Made by a program: the position numbers and the translations under genes. From Rahnella woolbedingensis (lineage in GTDB: Bacteria; Pseudomonadota; Gammaproteobacteria; Enterobacterales; Enterobacteriaceae): DNA of 64,000 bases. The stretch is from contig NZ_RAHH01000025.1 in assembly GCF_003602095.1 (NCBI RefSeq), positions 1 to 64,000 on the forward strand, given 5' to 3'. Below are positions 8,120 to 21,602 of this stretch, one piece after another (within the stretch, counting starts at the first letter, position 1; every line of letters starts with the position of its first letter). Under the pieces are notes generated by a model. It was not told the DNA's origin, ran no database searches, and saw only the letters and a list, made by a program, of their open reading frames with translations.

Positions 8120-10870
8120 TTACCTCGGCAGGTAGGCTACTGCTACGCGCTTCACATTATCGATTTCATCGAGCAGTTCAAACCATTCCGGCTCCAGTGT
8201 TTCCACTTTCACGCCCTGGCGCAGCTGTTGTTCGATGTAGAAACACAGCTGTTTCAGGCGCGGCACGCCGCTGTAACTGCAACTGCCATGCAGTTTGTGG
8301 ATAAGCGCCAGAATATCGTTGTCGGGTTCGCCGCGCGTGACCGCCTCAACGCGTTCTGCCACCTGCGGCAGGAACTCCACCAGCATTTGCAGCAGGTCCT
8401 GCGCCAGCGCCACTTTATTGGCCGACTGACTTAATGCCAACTGCCAGTCGAGCGTGCTGATCGGCGCAAGTTCTTCTCTGGCCTGCAACGGGGAATCCAG
8501 CTGCGTCTGGTGAGTCTGATGCCGTGACAGCACATTTTTCAGCATACTTTCATCAATCGGTTTCGACAGATAATCGTCCATACCCAGTTTCAGCAACTGC
8601 TCGCGCTCACCGCTGAGCGAGTGCGCCGTGACCGCTACCACCGGCGTTTTGGCGTGGCGCGCCATCTGATGAATGATTTCGCTGGCGCGGATACCGTCGA
8701 TATCCGGCATTTGAATATCCATCAGAATAATGTCGAGATCGGTATGCCGGGCGACTTCAATCGCTTCTTCACCGCTGTGACACAGCACGGTGGTTTCTAC
8801 CAGCTCTTCCAGCAACGCACCTATCAGTTTGAGGTTGGCCGGATTGTCATCCACCGCCATGGCGGTCAGCGGCAGGCGGGACGTTTTGTTCTCATCACTG
8901 TTGATCACCCGCACCGACGCCTGCTGCTCTTTCAGTAACAGTGGCAGTAAACGGATACTCGACATCGGTTTGATAAGACATGCCTCGACGCCGCGTCGTT
9001 TCAGCTCTTCGGCATCCACCTGGAACTGGCTCGGCAGCGCCAGCAACAGATGCTGGGTCATGCTGAGCACCCTTTGCAGTTTACTGTCGTAATCGGTCAG
9101 AGCCTGATCAGGTATCACCGGAATGCTGCACAGCATGATGTCGTAAGACGCGTCTGGAAGCGCTGCCAGCGTGGTGCGGTGCGTGATATCCAGCGGCGTG
9201 GCCTGCAGGATTTCCATCGTCGCTTTTGCCGCTGCGGGGTTGGCTTCGACATACGCCAGACGTTTACCTTCAAGATGACTCATTGAAACCGGCGTGATGT
9301 GGCGGTTTTCATTGAGCTCAAGCGTGACGTGGAACCAGAAGGTCGAGCCGCGGTTAATCTGGCTATAGAAACTGATATCGCCGCCCATTTCTTTGACCAG
9401 CCGCTGGGTGATCACCAGCCCTAATCCGGTACCACCGTGACGGCGTGAAATGCTGGCATCTGCCTGACGGAATGCCTGGAACAGCTGCGACTGCTGACGC
9501 TCGGAAATCCCGATGCCGGTGTCGTGAATTTGCACTTCCAGTTCAACCTGTAAATTGTTGTGAGAGCGCAGTTCCACGTTGATATCAATGTTGCCGGTTT
9601 CGGTGAATTTAATCGCATTTCCCAGCAAGTTAGTAACGACTTGCTGCATGCGCATCGGATCGCCGAGCACGTTTTCCGGCACATTGTTGTGGACATTCAG
9701 CGTCAGCTCCAGCCCTTTATCGTGAGCGGTATGCGCCAGCAAAATCACCACTTCATCGAGCATTTCACGCAGCGAGAACGGAATATGCTCCAGCACCAGT
9801 TTGCCGGCTTCCAGTTTTGAGAAATCCAGCACGTCATTAATGATAGTCAGCAGATGATTTGCCGAACGTTCAATAGTTTGCAGATAATCCGCCTGCGTCG
9901 GCGACAGCGGGGTTTTCAGCGTCTGGCGGGTAAAGCCAATCACACCGTTGAGCGGGGTACGCAGCTCGTGGGACATATTGGCCAGGAATTCAGATTTGAT
10001 ACGTGCTGCTTCCTGCGCACGCTTTTTCGCCAGATCCAGCTCAACGTTCTGGATTTCCATCTGCTCCAGCGTTTCACGCAGGTCTGACGTTGCCTGATCG
10101 ATGTTCTGTTGCACTTCCTCGTGATACGCCGTCAGCGACATCGCCATCGAGTTGATGCCGTTTTTCAGCATGCTCAGTTCGCCCGGCATAGTGCCTTCCA
10201 CGCGGCTGTCGAGTTGCCCGCGGCGGATACGGTCAACGGTATTGACCATATTGCGGATAGGGCCGGTGACGTCACGCATCAGGCGGTAAGCGAACAGTGT
10301 GGCGATACCCAGACACAGCAGCAGCAACATGGCGGAAACGAACGCTTCCTGATACTGCGCCAGTTTGACCGAACGTAAATCCAGTTCAATGGCGATGTAA
10401 CCTAACGTGTGATCCGGCGAAGCGCTGAAAGACGCGTCGTCGGTTTCCGTATGGTTTTCGGCCTGAATAGGCGTGCGTAAGATCAGCACATCTCCGGAAC
10501 GTTCCTTGGTGATTTCACGGGGAATATCTTCAACGCGTTTTACCTGCAACGGACTGCTGTCATGCTGAGTGGTGGAGCTGGCAAACAGTTTGTTGTCGCC
10601 ATCAAACACGCTGATGCTGCGCACAATATCCGAATGATTGCGGTGCAGGCGGCTGATCAGGCGCTTAACCGGTTCGCGTTCACGGAACGTCATACCATAT
10701 TCGCTCGCGACCGCCAGAGGCTCGATAATACTGGCTCCGGCTTCTGTCAGCTGATTCTGCAATTCGTTGTAGCGATGCACTACAAAGAAGGTGCTGAGCA
10801 GCAAACCGATCATTAAAGTCGGTGCCAGAATCAGGATCATCATCCGTGCGCGAAGGCTATATTTGGTCAT
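8120..10870 (-). CDS. barA: Hybrid sensor histidine kinase BarA
   Basis: Inner-membrane tripartite sensor kinase that phosphorylates UvrY and so drives the Csr small RNAs; csrA itself lies 38 kb away in this window. The 916 residues run: TM1 (about 10-31), periplasmic part, TM2 (about 176-198), HAMP, HisKA with [12 protein letters not shown] (phospho-His near 300), HATPase with [12 protein letters not shown], a degenerate receiver, a true receiver with [11 protein letters not shown] (Asp near 715), and a C-terminal HPt with [12 protein letters not shown] (His near 860). The length matches E. coli BarA (918). Divergent from rlmD. Confidence 0.97.
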   Translation of the reverse strand: MTKYSLRARMMILILAPTLMIGLLLSTFFVVHRYNELQNQLTEAGASIIEPLAVASEYGMTFREREPVKRLISRLHRNHSDIVRSISVFDGDNKLFASSTTQHDSSPLQVKRVEDIPREITKERSGDVLILRTPIQAENHTETDDASFSASPDHTLGYIAIELDLRSVKLAQYQEAFVSAMLLLLCLGIATLFAYRLMRDVTGPIRNMVNTVDRIRRGQLDSRVEGTMPGELSMLKNGINSMAMSLTAYHEEVQQNIDQATSDLRETLEQMEIQNVELDLAKKRAQEAARIKSEFLANMSHELRTPLNGVIGFTRQTLKTPLSPTQADYLQTIERSANHLLTIINDVLDFSKLEAGKLVLEHIPFSLREMLDEVVILLAHTAHDKGLELTLNVHNNVPENVLGDPMRMQQVVTNLLGNAIKFTETGNIDINVELRSHNNLQVELEVQIHDTGIGISERQQSQLFQAFRQADASISRRHGGTGLGLVITQRLVKEMGGDISFYSQINRGSTFWFHVTLELNENRHITPVSMSHLEGKRLAYVEANPAAAKATMEILQATPLDITHRTTLAALPDASYDIMLCSIPVIPDQALTDYDSKLQRVLSMTQHLLLALPSQFQVDAEELKRRGVEACLIKPMSSIRLLPLLLKEQQASVRVINSDENKTSRLPLTAMAVDDNPANLKLIGALLEELVETTVLCHSGEEAIEVARHTDLDIILMDIQMPDIDGIRASEIIHQMARHAKTPVVAVTAHSLSGEREQLLKLGMDDYLSKPIDESMLKNVLSRHQTHQTQLDSPLQAREELAPISTLDWQLALSQSANKVALAQDLLQMLVEFLPQVAERVEAVTRGEPDNDILALIHKLHGSCSYSGVPRLKQLCFYIEQQLRQGVKVETLEPEWFELLDEIDNVKRVAVAYLPR

Positions 10871-10934
10871 GGGGTTCCAATGTGGGAGAATTAGCTCCAG
10901 CTAAGCTTAATAAACCAGCGTGTAATCGACAATA

Positions 10935-12299
10935 ATGGCTCAATTCTACTCTCCGAACCGCCGCGTGACGACCCGGCAAACGATAACTGTGACCGCTACC
11001 GACCTTGATGCTTTCGGGCAGGGCGTGGCACGCCACAACGGCAAAGCCGTGTTTGTCACTGGATTACTGCCCGGTGAACAGGCAGAAGTCACTTTAACAG
11101 AAGATAAAAGTAAGTACGCCAAAGGGCGTCTGAAACGTTTGCTCACCACCAGCGCCGATCGCGTGAAACCGGTGTGTCCGCACTATTCGGTCTGCGGCGG
11201 TTGTCAGCAACAGCATGCCAGCGAAACGCTGCAACAGAGCAGCAAATCGGCATCACTGCTGCGCCTGATTGCGCGGGAAACCGGGATGGTGGCCGAGCCT
11301 CAGCCGGTGATTGCCGGTCCGCAATATGGCTACCGTCGTCGTGCGCGTCTGGGATTACAGAGAGCTGGCGCGAAACCGGGACGCAAACCGGGCAACGGTC
11401 CGCTGGTGATGGGATTTCGTCAGGAAGGTTCCAATGACCTGGTGGGGATCACCCGCTGTCCGGTACTGCGCCCGGAGCTCGAGCAACTGCTGGTGCCGGT
11501 GCAGGAATGCCTGTCCTCGCTGACGGCGGCGAAGCGCCTCGGGCATCTGGAACTGGTGCTGGCCGATAACGGTCCGCTGCTGGTGCTGCGTCATCTTGAT
11601 CCACTCAGTGACGCCGACCGCGCGCGTCTGAAGACTTTTGCAGCGCAACATCAGATAACGATTTATCTGGCACCCGACAGCGACACGCTGGAGCGTTTAT
11701 GCGGCGAAACACCTTATTATCAGATTGATGGTTTGAATCTGAAATTTGGTCCGCGCGATTTTATTCAGGTCAATGATGCCGTTAACCAGCAAATGGTGGC
11801 ACAGGCCTTGCAATGGCTGGAACTGACTCCTGACGACAGGGTGCTGGATTTGTTCTGCGGAATGGGAAACTTCACCCTGCCGCTGGCAAAAAGAGCTAAG
11901 CAGGTTGTCGGCGTCGAAGGTGTTGCTACACTGGTGGCGAATGGGCAAGATAATGCCCGGAATAATGGATTAGAAAATGCGTCTTTCTTCCACGAAAATC
12001 TGGAGGATGACGTCAGTAAACAACCCTGGGCGGCGCAAGGATTTAATAAAATCTTGCTGGATCCGGCCCGGGGCGGCGCTGCTGGCGTGATGGCGCATAT
12101 CGTTAAGCTTGCCCCGGCGCGTGTGGTGTATGTCTCTTGCAACCCCACAACATTGGCGCGGGACAGTAAAATTTTGTTGGAGGCGGGCTATCGTTTAGCT
12201 CAGGTGCGTATGCTGGATATGTTCCCGCACACCGGGCACCTTGAATCGATGGCTCTGTTTATCAACCCGTCTGACACAGGCGTTGTGTCAGAAACGTAG
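10935..12299 (+). CDS. rlmD: 23S rRNA (uracil(1939)-C(5))-methyltransferase
   Basis: SAM-dependent methyltransferase that makes m5U1939 of 23S rRNA. The 454-residue chain has an N-terminal TRAM domain, the iron-sulfur ligands C81, C87 and C90 in [10 protein letters not shown] with a fourth in RCPVL, the SAM motif [14 protein letters not shown], and the catalytic cysteine in [12 protein letters not shown]. It is about 20 residues longer than E. coli RlmD (433), partly through a Gly/Lys/Pro-rich insert around residues 140-155 and a longer C-terminus. It is followed by relA after 9 bases, so the two are probably cotranscribed. Confidence 0.96.
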   Translation: MAQFYSPNRRVTTRQTITVTATDLDAFGQGVARHNGKAVFVTGLLPGEQAEVTLTEDKSKYAKGRLKRLLTTSADRVKPVCPHYSVCGGCQQQHASETLQQSSKSASLLRLIARETGMVAEPQPVIAGPQYGYRRRARLGLQRAGAKPGRKPGNGPLVMGFRQEGSNDLVGITRCPVLRPELEQLLVPVQECLSSLTAAKRLGHLELVLADNGPLLVLRHLDPLSDADRARLKTFAAQHQITIYLAPDSDTLERLCGETPYYQIDGLNLKFGPRDFIQVNDAVNQQMVAQALQWLELTPDDRVLDLFCGMGNFTLPLAKRAKQVVGVEGVATLVANGQDNARNNGLENASFFHENLEDDVSKQPWAAQGFNKILLDPARGGAAGVMAHIVKLAPARVVYVSCNPTTLARDSKILLEAGYRLAQVRMLDMFPHTGHLESMALFINPSDTGVVSET

Positions 12300-12308
12300 G
12301 GAGAGGGT

Positions 12309-14546
12309 ATGGTTGCGGTAAGAAGTGCACATCTGAACACGGCTGGCGAGTTCGCGCTCGACGACTGGATCAACAGTTTAGGACTGTCCAGCCAGCAATC
12401 ATGTGAGCGTTTAGCCGAAACCTGGCGCTACTGCGAGCAACAAACGCAGGGCCATCCTGACGCCTCGCTGCTGCTGTGGCGCGGCCTTGAGATGGTCGAA
12501 ATCCTCTCGACCCTCAGCATGGATAACGACAGTATGCGCGCGGCGCTGCTGTTCCCGCTGGTTGATGACGGCGTCATCGACGAAGACACGCTGACCCAAC
12601 AGTTTGGCAAAGGCATCACCGATCTGGTGCACGGCGTGCGCGATATGGACGCTATCCGCCAGCTGAAAGCCACGCAAAACGACTCCATGGCCTCCGAACA
12701 GGTGGACAACGTCCGCCGCATGTTGCTGGCGATGGTGGAAGATTTCCGCTGCGTGGTGCTCAAACTTGCCGAACGTATCGCGCACCTGCGTGAAGTGAAA
12801 GATGCGCCGGAAGAAGAACGTGTCCTGGCAGCGAAAGAATGTACTAATATCTACGCGCCGCTGGCCAACCGTCTGGGTATTGGCCAGCTGAAATGGGAGC
12901 TGGAAGATTTTTGCTTCCGTTATCTGCACCCTGATGAATACAAACGCATTGCCAAACTGCTGCACGAGCGTCGTATCGACCGTGAGCAGTACATCGACGA
13001 CTTTGTGTCGACGGTAAAAAATGCGATGGCGGAAGAGGGCATCAAAGTTGATGTCTATGGCCGCCCGAAACATATCTACAGCATCTGGCGCAAGATGCAG
13101 AAAAAATCCCTGTCCTTCGACGAACTCTTCGACGTGCGTGCCGTGCGTATCGTGGTGGAGCGTTTGCAGGATTGCTACGCCGCGTTAGGGATTGTGCACA
13201 CCCATTTCCGCCATCTGCCGGATGAGTTTGACGATTACGTCGCTAACCCGAAACCCAACGGTTATCAGTCGATTCACACCGTGGTATTAGGCCCGCGCGG
13301 TAAAACGCTGGAAGTGCAAATCCGTACCCGACAGATGCATGAAGATGCCGAGTTGGGCGTCGCGGCGCACTGGAAATACAAAGAAGGCACGGCGGTGGTC
13401 GGTGGCCGCAGCGGGGGTTACGAAGGGCGCATCGCCTGGCTGCGTAAACTTATCGCGTGGCAGGAAGAAATGGCCGATTCGGGCGAAATGCTCGACGAAG
13501 TGCGCAGCCAGGTCTTCGACGACCGCGTGTACGTGTTTACGCCAAAAGGCGACGTTATCGATCTGCCGATGGGTTCCACGCCGCTCGACTTCGCTTACCA
13601 CATCCACAGCGATGTGGGTCACCGTTGTATCGGGGCGAAAATCGGCGGGCGCATTGTGCCGTTTACCTATCAGTTGCAGATGGGTGACCAGATTGAAATC
13701 ATCACCCAGAAGCACGCGAACCCAAGCCGCGACTGGCTGAACCCGAGCCTCGGTTACGTCACGACCAGCCGCGGACGCTCAAAAATTCAAAACTGGTTCC
13801 GTAAACAGGATCGCGATAAAAACATTATTGCCGGTAAGCAAATCCTCGATGACGAGCTGGACAGGCTGGATATCAGCATCAAAGATGCCGAGAAACTGCT
13901 GCTGCCGCGCTATAACGTCAACTCGCTGGATGAAGTGCTGGCGGCGATTGGCAACGGCGATATCCGCATCAACCAGATGGTCAACTTCCTGCAATCGCAG
14001 CTGAAAAAGCCGAGCGCGGAAGAACTGGATAAAGAAGCGCTGCGCCAGCTGACGCAGAAAACCACGCCGCCGCCGACCCGCACTAAGGATAATGGCCGCG
14101 TAGTGGTGGAAGGCGTCGGCAATCTGATGCACCACATTGCGCGCTGCTGCCAGCCGATCCCGGGCGACGAAATCGTCGGTTACATCACGCAGGGCCGCGG
14201 GATTTCAATCCACCGCGCCGATTGTGATCAGCTGGAAGATTTACGCTCGAATGCGCCGGAACGTGTGGTGGACGCCGTATGGGGCGAAAGCTACTCCAGC
14301 GGTTATTCGCTGGTGGTGCGTGTGGTGGCCAACGACCGCAGCGGTCTGCTGCGTGATATCACCACCATTCTGGCTAACGAAAAAGTCAACGTGCTCGGCG
14401 TGGCCAGCCGCAGCGATACGCGGCAACAGCTGGCGACCATCGATATGGACATCGAAATCTACAACCCGCAGGTGCTGGGACGCGTGATCGCCAAACTGAA
14501 CCAGTTACCGGATGTGATCGAAGCCAAGCGACTTCATGGCAGCTGA
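12309..14546 (+). CDS. relA: GTP pyrophosphokinase ((p)ppGpp synthetase I)
   Basis: Ribosome-associated alarmone synthetase of the stringent response, activated by uncharged tRNA. The 745 residues match E. coli RelA (744). Domain order: a pseudo-hydrolase region where the HD pair is lost (LLFPLVDDGVIDEDTL), the synthetase domain with RAVRIVVERLQDCYAALG, the TGS domain with VFTPKGDVIDLP, the zinc-finger/helical part with ARCCQPIPGDEIVGY, and a C-terminal ACT/RRM with DRSGLLRDITT. A GGGAGAGGG ribosome site precedes the ATG. A terminator follows, then mazG. Confidence 0.98.
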   Translation: MVAVRSAHLNTAGEFALDDWINSLGLSSQQSCERLAETWRYCEQQTQGHPDASLLLWRGLEMVEILSTLSMDNDSMRAALLFPLVDDGVIDEDTLTQQFGKGITDLVHGVRDMDAIRQLKATQNDSMASEQVDNVRRMLLAMVEDFRCVVLKLAERIAHLREVKDAPEEERVLAAKECTNIYAPLANRLGIGQLKWELEDFCFRYLHPDEYKRIAKLLHERRIDREQYIDDFVSTVKNAMAEEGIKVDVYGRPKHIYSIWRKMQKKSLSFDELFDVRAVRIVVERLQDCYAALGIVHTHFRHLPDEFDDYVANPKPNGYQSIHTVVLGPRGKTLEVQIRTRQMHEDAELGVAAHWKYKEGTAVVGGRSGGYEGRIAWLRKLIAWQEEMADSGEMLDEVRSQVFDDRVYVFTPKGDVIDLPMGSTPLDFAYHIHSDVGHRCIGAKIGGRIVPFTYQLQMGDQIEIITQKHANPSRDWLNPSLGYVTTSRGRSKIQNWFRKQDRDKNIIAGKQILDDELDRLDISIKDAEKLLLPRYNVNSLDEVLAAIGNGDIRINQMVNFLQSQLKKPSAEELDKEALRQLTQKTTPPPTRTKDNGRVVVEGVGNLMHHIARCCQPIPGDEIVGYITQGRGISIHRADCDQLEDLRSNAPERVVDAVWGESYSSGYSLVVRVVANDRSGLLRDITTILANEKVNVLGVASRSDTRQQLATIDMDIEIYNPQVLGRVIAKLNQLPDVIEAKRLHGS

Positions 14547-14557
14547 TCACTCTCTTA

Positions 14558-14585
14558 GAAGGCCCGCCAGTCGGGCCTTTTCTTT
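14558..14585 (+). terminator. Intrinsic terminator of relA
   Basis: AAGGCCCG pairs with CGGGCCTT around a 4-base loop and is followed by TTTTCTTTATT. It occupies the position where E. coli carries mazEF. Confidence 0.85.
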
Positions 14586-14623
14586 ATTGTTTTTGACTCC
14601 TCTATTTAAAACGGACAGATCCC

Positions 14624-15427
14624 ATGACCGACTCTTCTTTGCAACGCCTGCTCACCATTATGAAAACCCTGCGCGACCCTCAAGCGGGCTGCCCGTGGGA
14701 TAAAGAGCAAACGTTCGAAACTATCGCCCCGTACACGCTGGAAGAAACCTATGAAGTGCTGGATGCCATCGCCCGCAAAGATTACGACGATGTTCGCGAC
14801 GAGCTGGGTGATTTACTTTTTCAGGTGGTGTTCTACGCGCAAATGGGCAGTGAGCAGGGGCTGTTTGAATTTGACGATATCTGCAATGCTATTTCAGACA
14901 AATTAGAGCGCCGTCATCCGCAAATTTTCGGCAACGAAGCGGCCTGGGCGAAAGATGCCAGCAGCAAAGATGTACTGGTGAAATGGGAAGCGCGCAAGGC
15001 GCAGGAACGCGCGGAAAAATCTCTGCATTCAGCGCTGGATGATATTCCCTCCGCACTGCCAGCGCTGATGAAGGCGCACAAAATTCAGAAGCGCTGTTCG
15101 AATGTCGGGTTTGACTGGACCACACTCGGACCGGTACTCGACAAAGTGTATGAAGAAATCGACGAAGTGATGTTTGAAGCGCGTCAGGCGGTGATCGACG
15201 AAGAAAAGCTCGGTGAGGAAATCGGCGATCTGCTGTTTGCCACCGTTAATCTGTCCCGCCATTTAGGCCATAAAGCAGAAGATGCGTTACAGGCTGCCAA
15301 CCGCAAGTTTGAGCGTCGTTTCCGTCAGGTCGAAGAAATTATCCGCGGAAAAGGCTTAAACATGGAAGATGCTACACTTGACCAGATGGAAGCCGCCTGG
15401 CAGCAGGTGAAAAAATCGGAAGGCTGA
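14624..15427 (+). CDS. mazG: Nucleoside triphosphate pyrophosphohydrolase MazG
   Basis: Hydrolyses NTPs and dNTPs to monophosphates plus PPi, a house-cleaning enzyme reported to lower ppGpp in E. coli. The 267-residue protein has two MazG folds: the first with LEETYEVLDAI and DELGDLLFQVVF (residues about 40-75), the second with YEEIDEVMFEA and EEIGDLLFATVN (about 180-210). The EExxE and ExxD metal ligands are present in both. E. coli MazG is 263 residues. It lies 77 bases downstream of relA, with no mazEF in between. Confidence 0.96.
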   Translation: MTDSSLQRLLTIMKTLRDPQAGCPWDKEQTFETIAPYTLEETYEVLDAIARKDYDDVRDELGDLLFQVVFYAQMGSEQGLFEFDDICNAISDKLERRHPQIFGNEAAWAKDASSKDVLVKWEARKAQERAEKSLHSALDDIPSALPALMKAHKIQKRCSNVGFDWTTLGPVLDKVYEEIDEVMFEARQAVIDEEKLGEEIGDLLFATVNLSRHLGHKAEDALQAANRKFERRFRQVEEIIRGKGLNMEDATLDQMEAAWQQVKKSEG

Positions 15428-17413
<1,986 letters not shown>

Positions 17414-17427
17414 ATATAGGGGAAACG

Positions 17428-17449
17428 ATGTATGGCGTTGGCCATACAT
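17428..17449 (+). terminator. Stem-loop between pyrG and eno
   Basis: ATGTATGGC pairs perfectly with GCCATACAT around GTTG, followed by TGTTTG. It is a 9-pair hairpin with a weak T-run, so it may end some pyrG transcripts while others read through to eno. Confidence 0.55.
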
Positions 17450-17468
17450 TGTTTGTCTGAAGCTTTAG

Positions 17469-18797
<1,329 letters not shown>

Positions 18798-18820
18798 TTA
18801 CTGCCCCGTAACGCTTTCTT

Positions 18821-18845
18821 AAAACCCGCTCCGGCGGGTTTTTTT
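18821..18845 (+). terminator. Intrinsic terminator of eno
   Basis: AACCCGC pairs with GCGGGTT around TCCG, followed by a long T-run, with A's in front. It lies 24 bases after the eno stop. Confidence 0.9.
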
Positions 18846-18962
18846 ATGCGAAAAATTTGGCAATACAGAAATCTGCCATACTCATTTACAGCACAAGTTT
18901 GGCCTCACCGGCCGTATCTGCAATAATGCGCGCTGATTTTTTGAGAGATGACTGAGAAACCG

Positions 18963-19634
18963 ATGCAGTACCCGATTAATGAGATGTTCGAAACCCTGCA
19001 AGGGGAAGGCTATTTTACCGGCGTGCCGGCGATTTTCGTTCGCCTGCAAGGCTGTCCTGTGGGTTGCAGCTGGTGTGATACCAAACACACCTGGGATAAA
19101 ATTGCCGATCGGGAAGTCGATATGCAGCGTATTCTGGTCAAAACGCAAGAGAGTGATGCCTGGGGCAATGCCACATCAGAACAACTTCTCGACGTGATCG
19201 TGCAGCAAGGTTACACCGCGCGCCACGTAGTGATCACCGGCGGCGAACCGTGCATTTACGATCTCACTGAGCTGACCTCATTGCTGGAAAAGAACGGTTT
19301 CAGCTGCCAGATTGAAACCAGCGGCACGCACGAAGTGCGTTGCTCGGTAAATACCTGGGTGACCGTTTCCCCGAAAGTGAATATGCGTGGCGGTTACGAC
19401 ATTGTGCTGCAGGCACTGAAACGTGCTGATGAAGTGAAACATCCGGTGGCGCGTCAGCGTGATATCGACGCACTGGACGAACTGCTTGAAACGCTGACTG
19501 ACAGCAAGGCGCGGATTATTGCCTTACAGCCAATCAGTCAAAAAGAAGAAGCCACCAGACTGTGCATTGCGACCTGCATTGCAAGGAACTGGCGGCTGTC
19601 GATGCAGACGCATAAGTACTTAAATATCGCCTGA
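18963..19634 (+). CDS. queE: 7-carboxy-7-deazaguanine synthase
   Basis: Radical-SAM enzyme that rearranges 6-carboxytetrahydropterin, made by QueD, into 7-carboxy-7-deazaguanine on the way to queuosine in tRNA. The cluster-binding cysteines are in GCPVGCSWCDTKHTW (C-x3-C-x2-C, residues 31-38). An ATG at 18948 is also in frame; the ATG at 18963 gives MQYPINEMFETLQGEG and 223 residues, exactly the E. coli length, and is chosen. The queD gene faces it on the other strand, 129 bases away. Confidence 0.95.
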   Translation: MQYPINEMFETLQGEGYFTGVPAIFVRLQGCPVGCSWCDTKHTWDKIADREVDMQRILVKTQESDAWGNATSEQLLDVIVQQGYTARHVVITGGEPCIYDLTELTSLLEKNGFSCQIETSGTHEVRCSVNTWVTVSPKVNMRGGYDIVLQALKRADEVKHPVARQRDIDALDELLETLTDSKARIIALQPISQKEEATRLCIATCIARNWRLSMQTHKYLNIA

Positions 19635-19635
19635 T

Positions 19636-19752
19636 TTCCTGCATCCTTCGCGCTGTCTCTGCATTGACTGCTTTCATTCACCCCGGTCACTGACTATTGT
19701 CAGCTCCGGGGGATTCATTCAATTGCCGCCTGGATACAGCACGAACGATTTT
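19636..19752. repeat. Intergenic imperfect palindromic repeat, copy 1
   Basis: About 115 bases between queE and queD align without large gaps to the copy at 25970. The centre is CCCCGgtcacTGACtattGTCAgctcCGGGG, a symmetrical stem. The outer stretch ATTGCCGCCTGGATACAGCA matches CTTGCCGCCTTCCTGCCA in the other copy. This is a non-coding mobile-like intergenic repeat; my impression is that related elements occur in other enterobacteria, but I have not checked. Confidence 0.6.
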
Positions 19753-19763
19753 GGGTATCTGAA

Positions 19764-20123
19764 TTAGCCCTTATACACGCAACCCGCAGTGCAGGTTTCT
19801 TTAACGCGTACGGCGCTGAGCAGTGGCAGCTTAGGTTTCATCTCATTCCAGATCCACTCGGCCAGTACTTCGCTGGTCGGGTTTTCTAAGCCCGGAATAT
19901 CGTTCAGATTGTAGTGATCGAGACGATCCAGAGTCGGATTAAACGCGGCTTTCAGATCGGCGAAATCCATCACCCAGCCGGTGTGCGGATCCACTTCACC
20001 GGTTATCTCGATACGGACTGTGAAAGAGTGGCCATGCAACCTGCCGCACTTATGCCCGGCAGGCACGTGCGGTAAATGGTGGGCGGCTTCGAACTGAAAA
20101 TCTTTAAATAATGTGGTGGTCAT
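19764..20123 (-). CDS. queD: 6-carboxy-5,6,7,8-tetrahydropterin synthase
   Basis: Converts dihydroneopterin triphosphate to 6-carboxytetrahydropterin, the substrate of QueE. The product is 119 residues (E. coli 121). The zinc-binding histidines and the catalytic cysteine are in [20 protein letters not shown] and the following GHSF, within residues 10-35; the C-terminal ETCTAGCVY is also typical. The frame is open further upstream to 20210, but the ATG at 20123 gives [16 protein letters not shown], the family start. Confidence 0.94.
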   Translation of the reverse strand: MTTTLFKDFQFEAAHHLPHVPAGHKCGRLHGHSFTVRIEITGEVDPHTGWVMDFADLKAAFNPTLDRLDHYNLNDIPGLENPTSEVLAEWIWNEMKPKLPLLSAVRVKETCTAGCVYKG

Positions 20124-20291
20124 GAGGCAGTCTCGTTGCTCGAAAAAACGCGGCATAGTACCGGAATACCGGCTTACGTGCCATGACTTAACTGCGCTTT
20201 TCTTCACCAAATCCTGACTTTTACTCTCTTTACTCCGCCCGCATTGCTGGCTTACAGTGAGCCGGTAGAAACTAACCTGTTGAGATAGTGA

Positions 20292-21293
20292 ATGATTACT
20301 GTGCTTCGTTGCGCTGTTCTGGCGCTGCTGTTCTCTGCCAGTGTGCAGGCAGAAACCACGGCACCTGCCCGGGAAGCCGCGCCCGCTGTGGCTAAACCGG
20401 CTGCCGATGTGGCGAAAGTCTCTGTGACTAAAGCGCCGGTTGCCAAAGTTCCTCTGGTCTTCCCGCAGGGCTCAGGCGTGATGCATATTGGGCTTGCGGG
20501 CGGTAAAAAGCCGCTGGAAGTTTTCACCTATCAGCCGGTCGGTGCAGATGAAACCACGCCGGTCGTTATTGTCATGACGGGCGTTGACCGTAACGCGGCC
20601 ACCTACCGCAATGACTGGATGACGGTGGCCGATCAATATCATTTGCGCGTGGTCGTGCCGCATTTCAGCGAGCAGGATTTCCCCGGTGCCGCGGGCTATA
20701 ACCTCGGCAATCTCACCGACAGCAAAACCCATCACCGTTTGCCGAAATCGCAGTGGGCGTTCAGCATTGTCGATAACCTGTTTACGACGCTGCAAAAGCA
20801 GGGCGTCACTCAGCAGAAACAATATTATCTGTTTGGCAACAGCGCGGGCTGCCAGTTTGTCCACCGCATGCTGACACTGTTGCCTGAGCCGAATGTGAAA
20901 GCCGCCGTCTGTGCGGCTGCGGGCTGGTGGACGTTGCCGGATACCGATCAGCGCTGGCCTTACGGTTTGCGTGAAGCGCCGGTTACCGTCAGCCAGCAGC
21001 AGCTCAATGATTACTTTGCCAAACCGGTGCTGATTGCGGTGGGTGCAGAAGACGACGACCCTGAAAACCGCCTGCTGCGTAAATCCAAGCAGGCGATGGC
21101 GCAGGGGACTAACCGTCTGGAACGCGCTGAAAGCTATTTCACCACGTCTCAGCAGCGCGCCGAGCAGAACAATACGCCGTTTAACTGGCATTTTATGGAC
21201 TTGTCAGACGTCGGGCACAGCGGCAGTAAAATGTCGGTGTTTGCCGCCGGACAGTTTGCCTGGTTTGAGCAGCACAACGCGTTCCACCTCTGA
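20292..21293 (+). CDS. Secreted alpha/beta hydrolase (polyhydroxybutyrate-depolymerase/LpqC-like)
   Basis: A 333-residue protein with a clear signal peptide (residues 1-20, cleavage likely after SVQA), an Ala/Pro/Lys/Val-rich linker (about 21-58), and an alpha/beta hydrolase domain. The catalytic triad can be read as Ser in [10 protein letters not shown] (G-x-S-x-G), Asp in the [11 protein letters not shown] stretch and His in DVGHSGSKM. Such proteins are exported esterases; the substrate is unknown. It is transcribed alone, 81 bases from the end of the queD frame, with its own terminator. I would not assign it a named gene. Confidence 0.7.
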   Translation: MITVLRCAVLALLFSASVQAETTAPAREAAPAVAKPAADVAKVSVTKAPVAKVPLVFPQGSGVMHIGLAGGKKPLEVFTYQPVGADETTPVVIVMTGVDRNAATYRNDWMTVADQYHLRVVVPHFSEQDFPGAAGYNLGNLTDSKTHHRLPKSQWAFSIVDNLFTTLQKQGVTQQKQYYLFGNSAGCQFVHRMLTLLPEPNVKAAVCAAAGWWTLPDTDQRWPYGLREAPVTVSQQQLNDYFAKPVLIAVGAEDDDPENRLLRKSKQAMAQGTNRLERAESYFTTSQQRAEQNNTPFNWHFMDLSDVGHSGSKMSVFAAGQFAWFEQHNAFHL

Positions 21294-21602
21294 AACCGTC
21301 TGTGCGAAAGCCTGCCTGAAAAAAATTCATCACCCCGCTCCGGCGGGTTTTTTCTTTATTCCTCCGCCACTTGGCGATGAACAAATAAACCATCGGGATT
21401 TTTTTTAGCGATTTCAGTACGATAAAAATCACCGCTTACCACTTTTTCAGATAGAACTTACCTCTAAATCCTCTTAGTCATTTTGGTTATTTATTATTTC
21501 CATCACTTCTTTAATTGTTATTATCCGGCTCGTTAACCTACATCTTCTAAAAGGTCTTTCCCGCGCGTATTCACATGGTATAAGCCGCCGGAGGCCGGAT
21601 TG
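21294..21602 (+). promoter_or_regulatory. Upstream region of cysJIH
   Basis: After the hydrolase terminator (21333-21357) there are about 245 AT-rich bases that must hold the cysJIH promoter and CysB activator sites. I cannot fix the -10/-35 pair with confidence. TTGTTA near 21514 and TATAAG near 21580 are only possibilities. CysB control is known for E. coli cysJIH and is inferred here. Confidence 0.45.
21333..21357 (+). terminator. Intrinsic terminator after the alpha/beta hydrolase gene
   Basis: CCCGC pairs with GCGGG around TCCG and is followed by TTTTTTCTTTATT. Confidence 0.85.
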
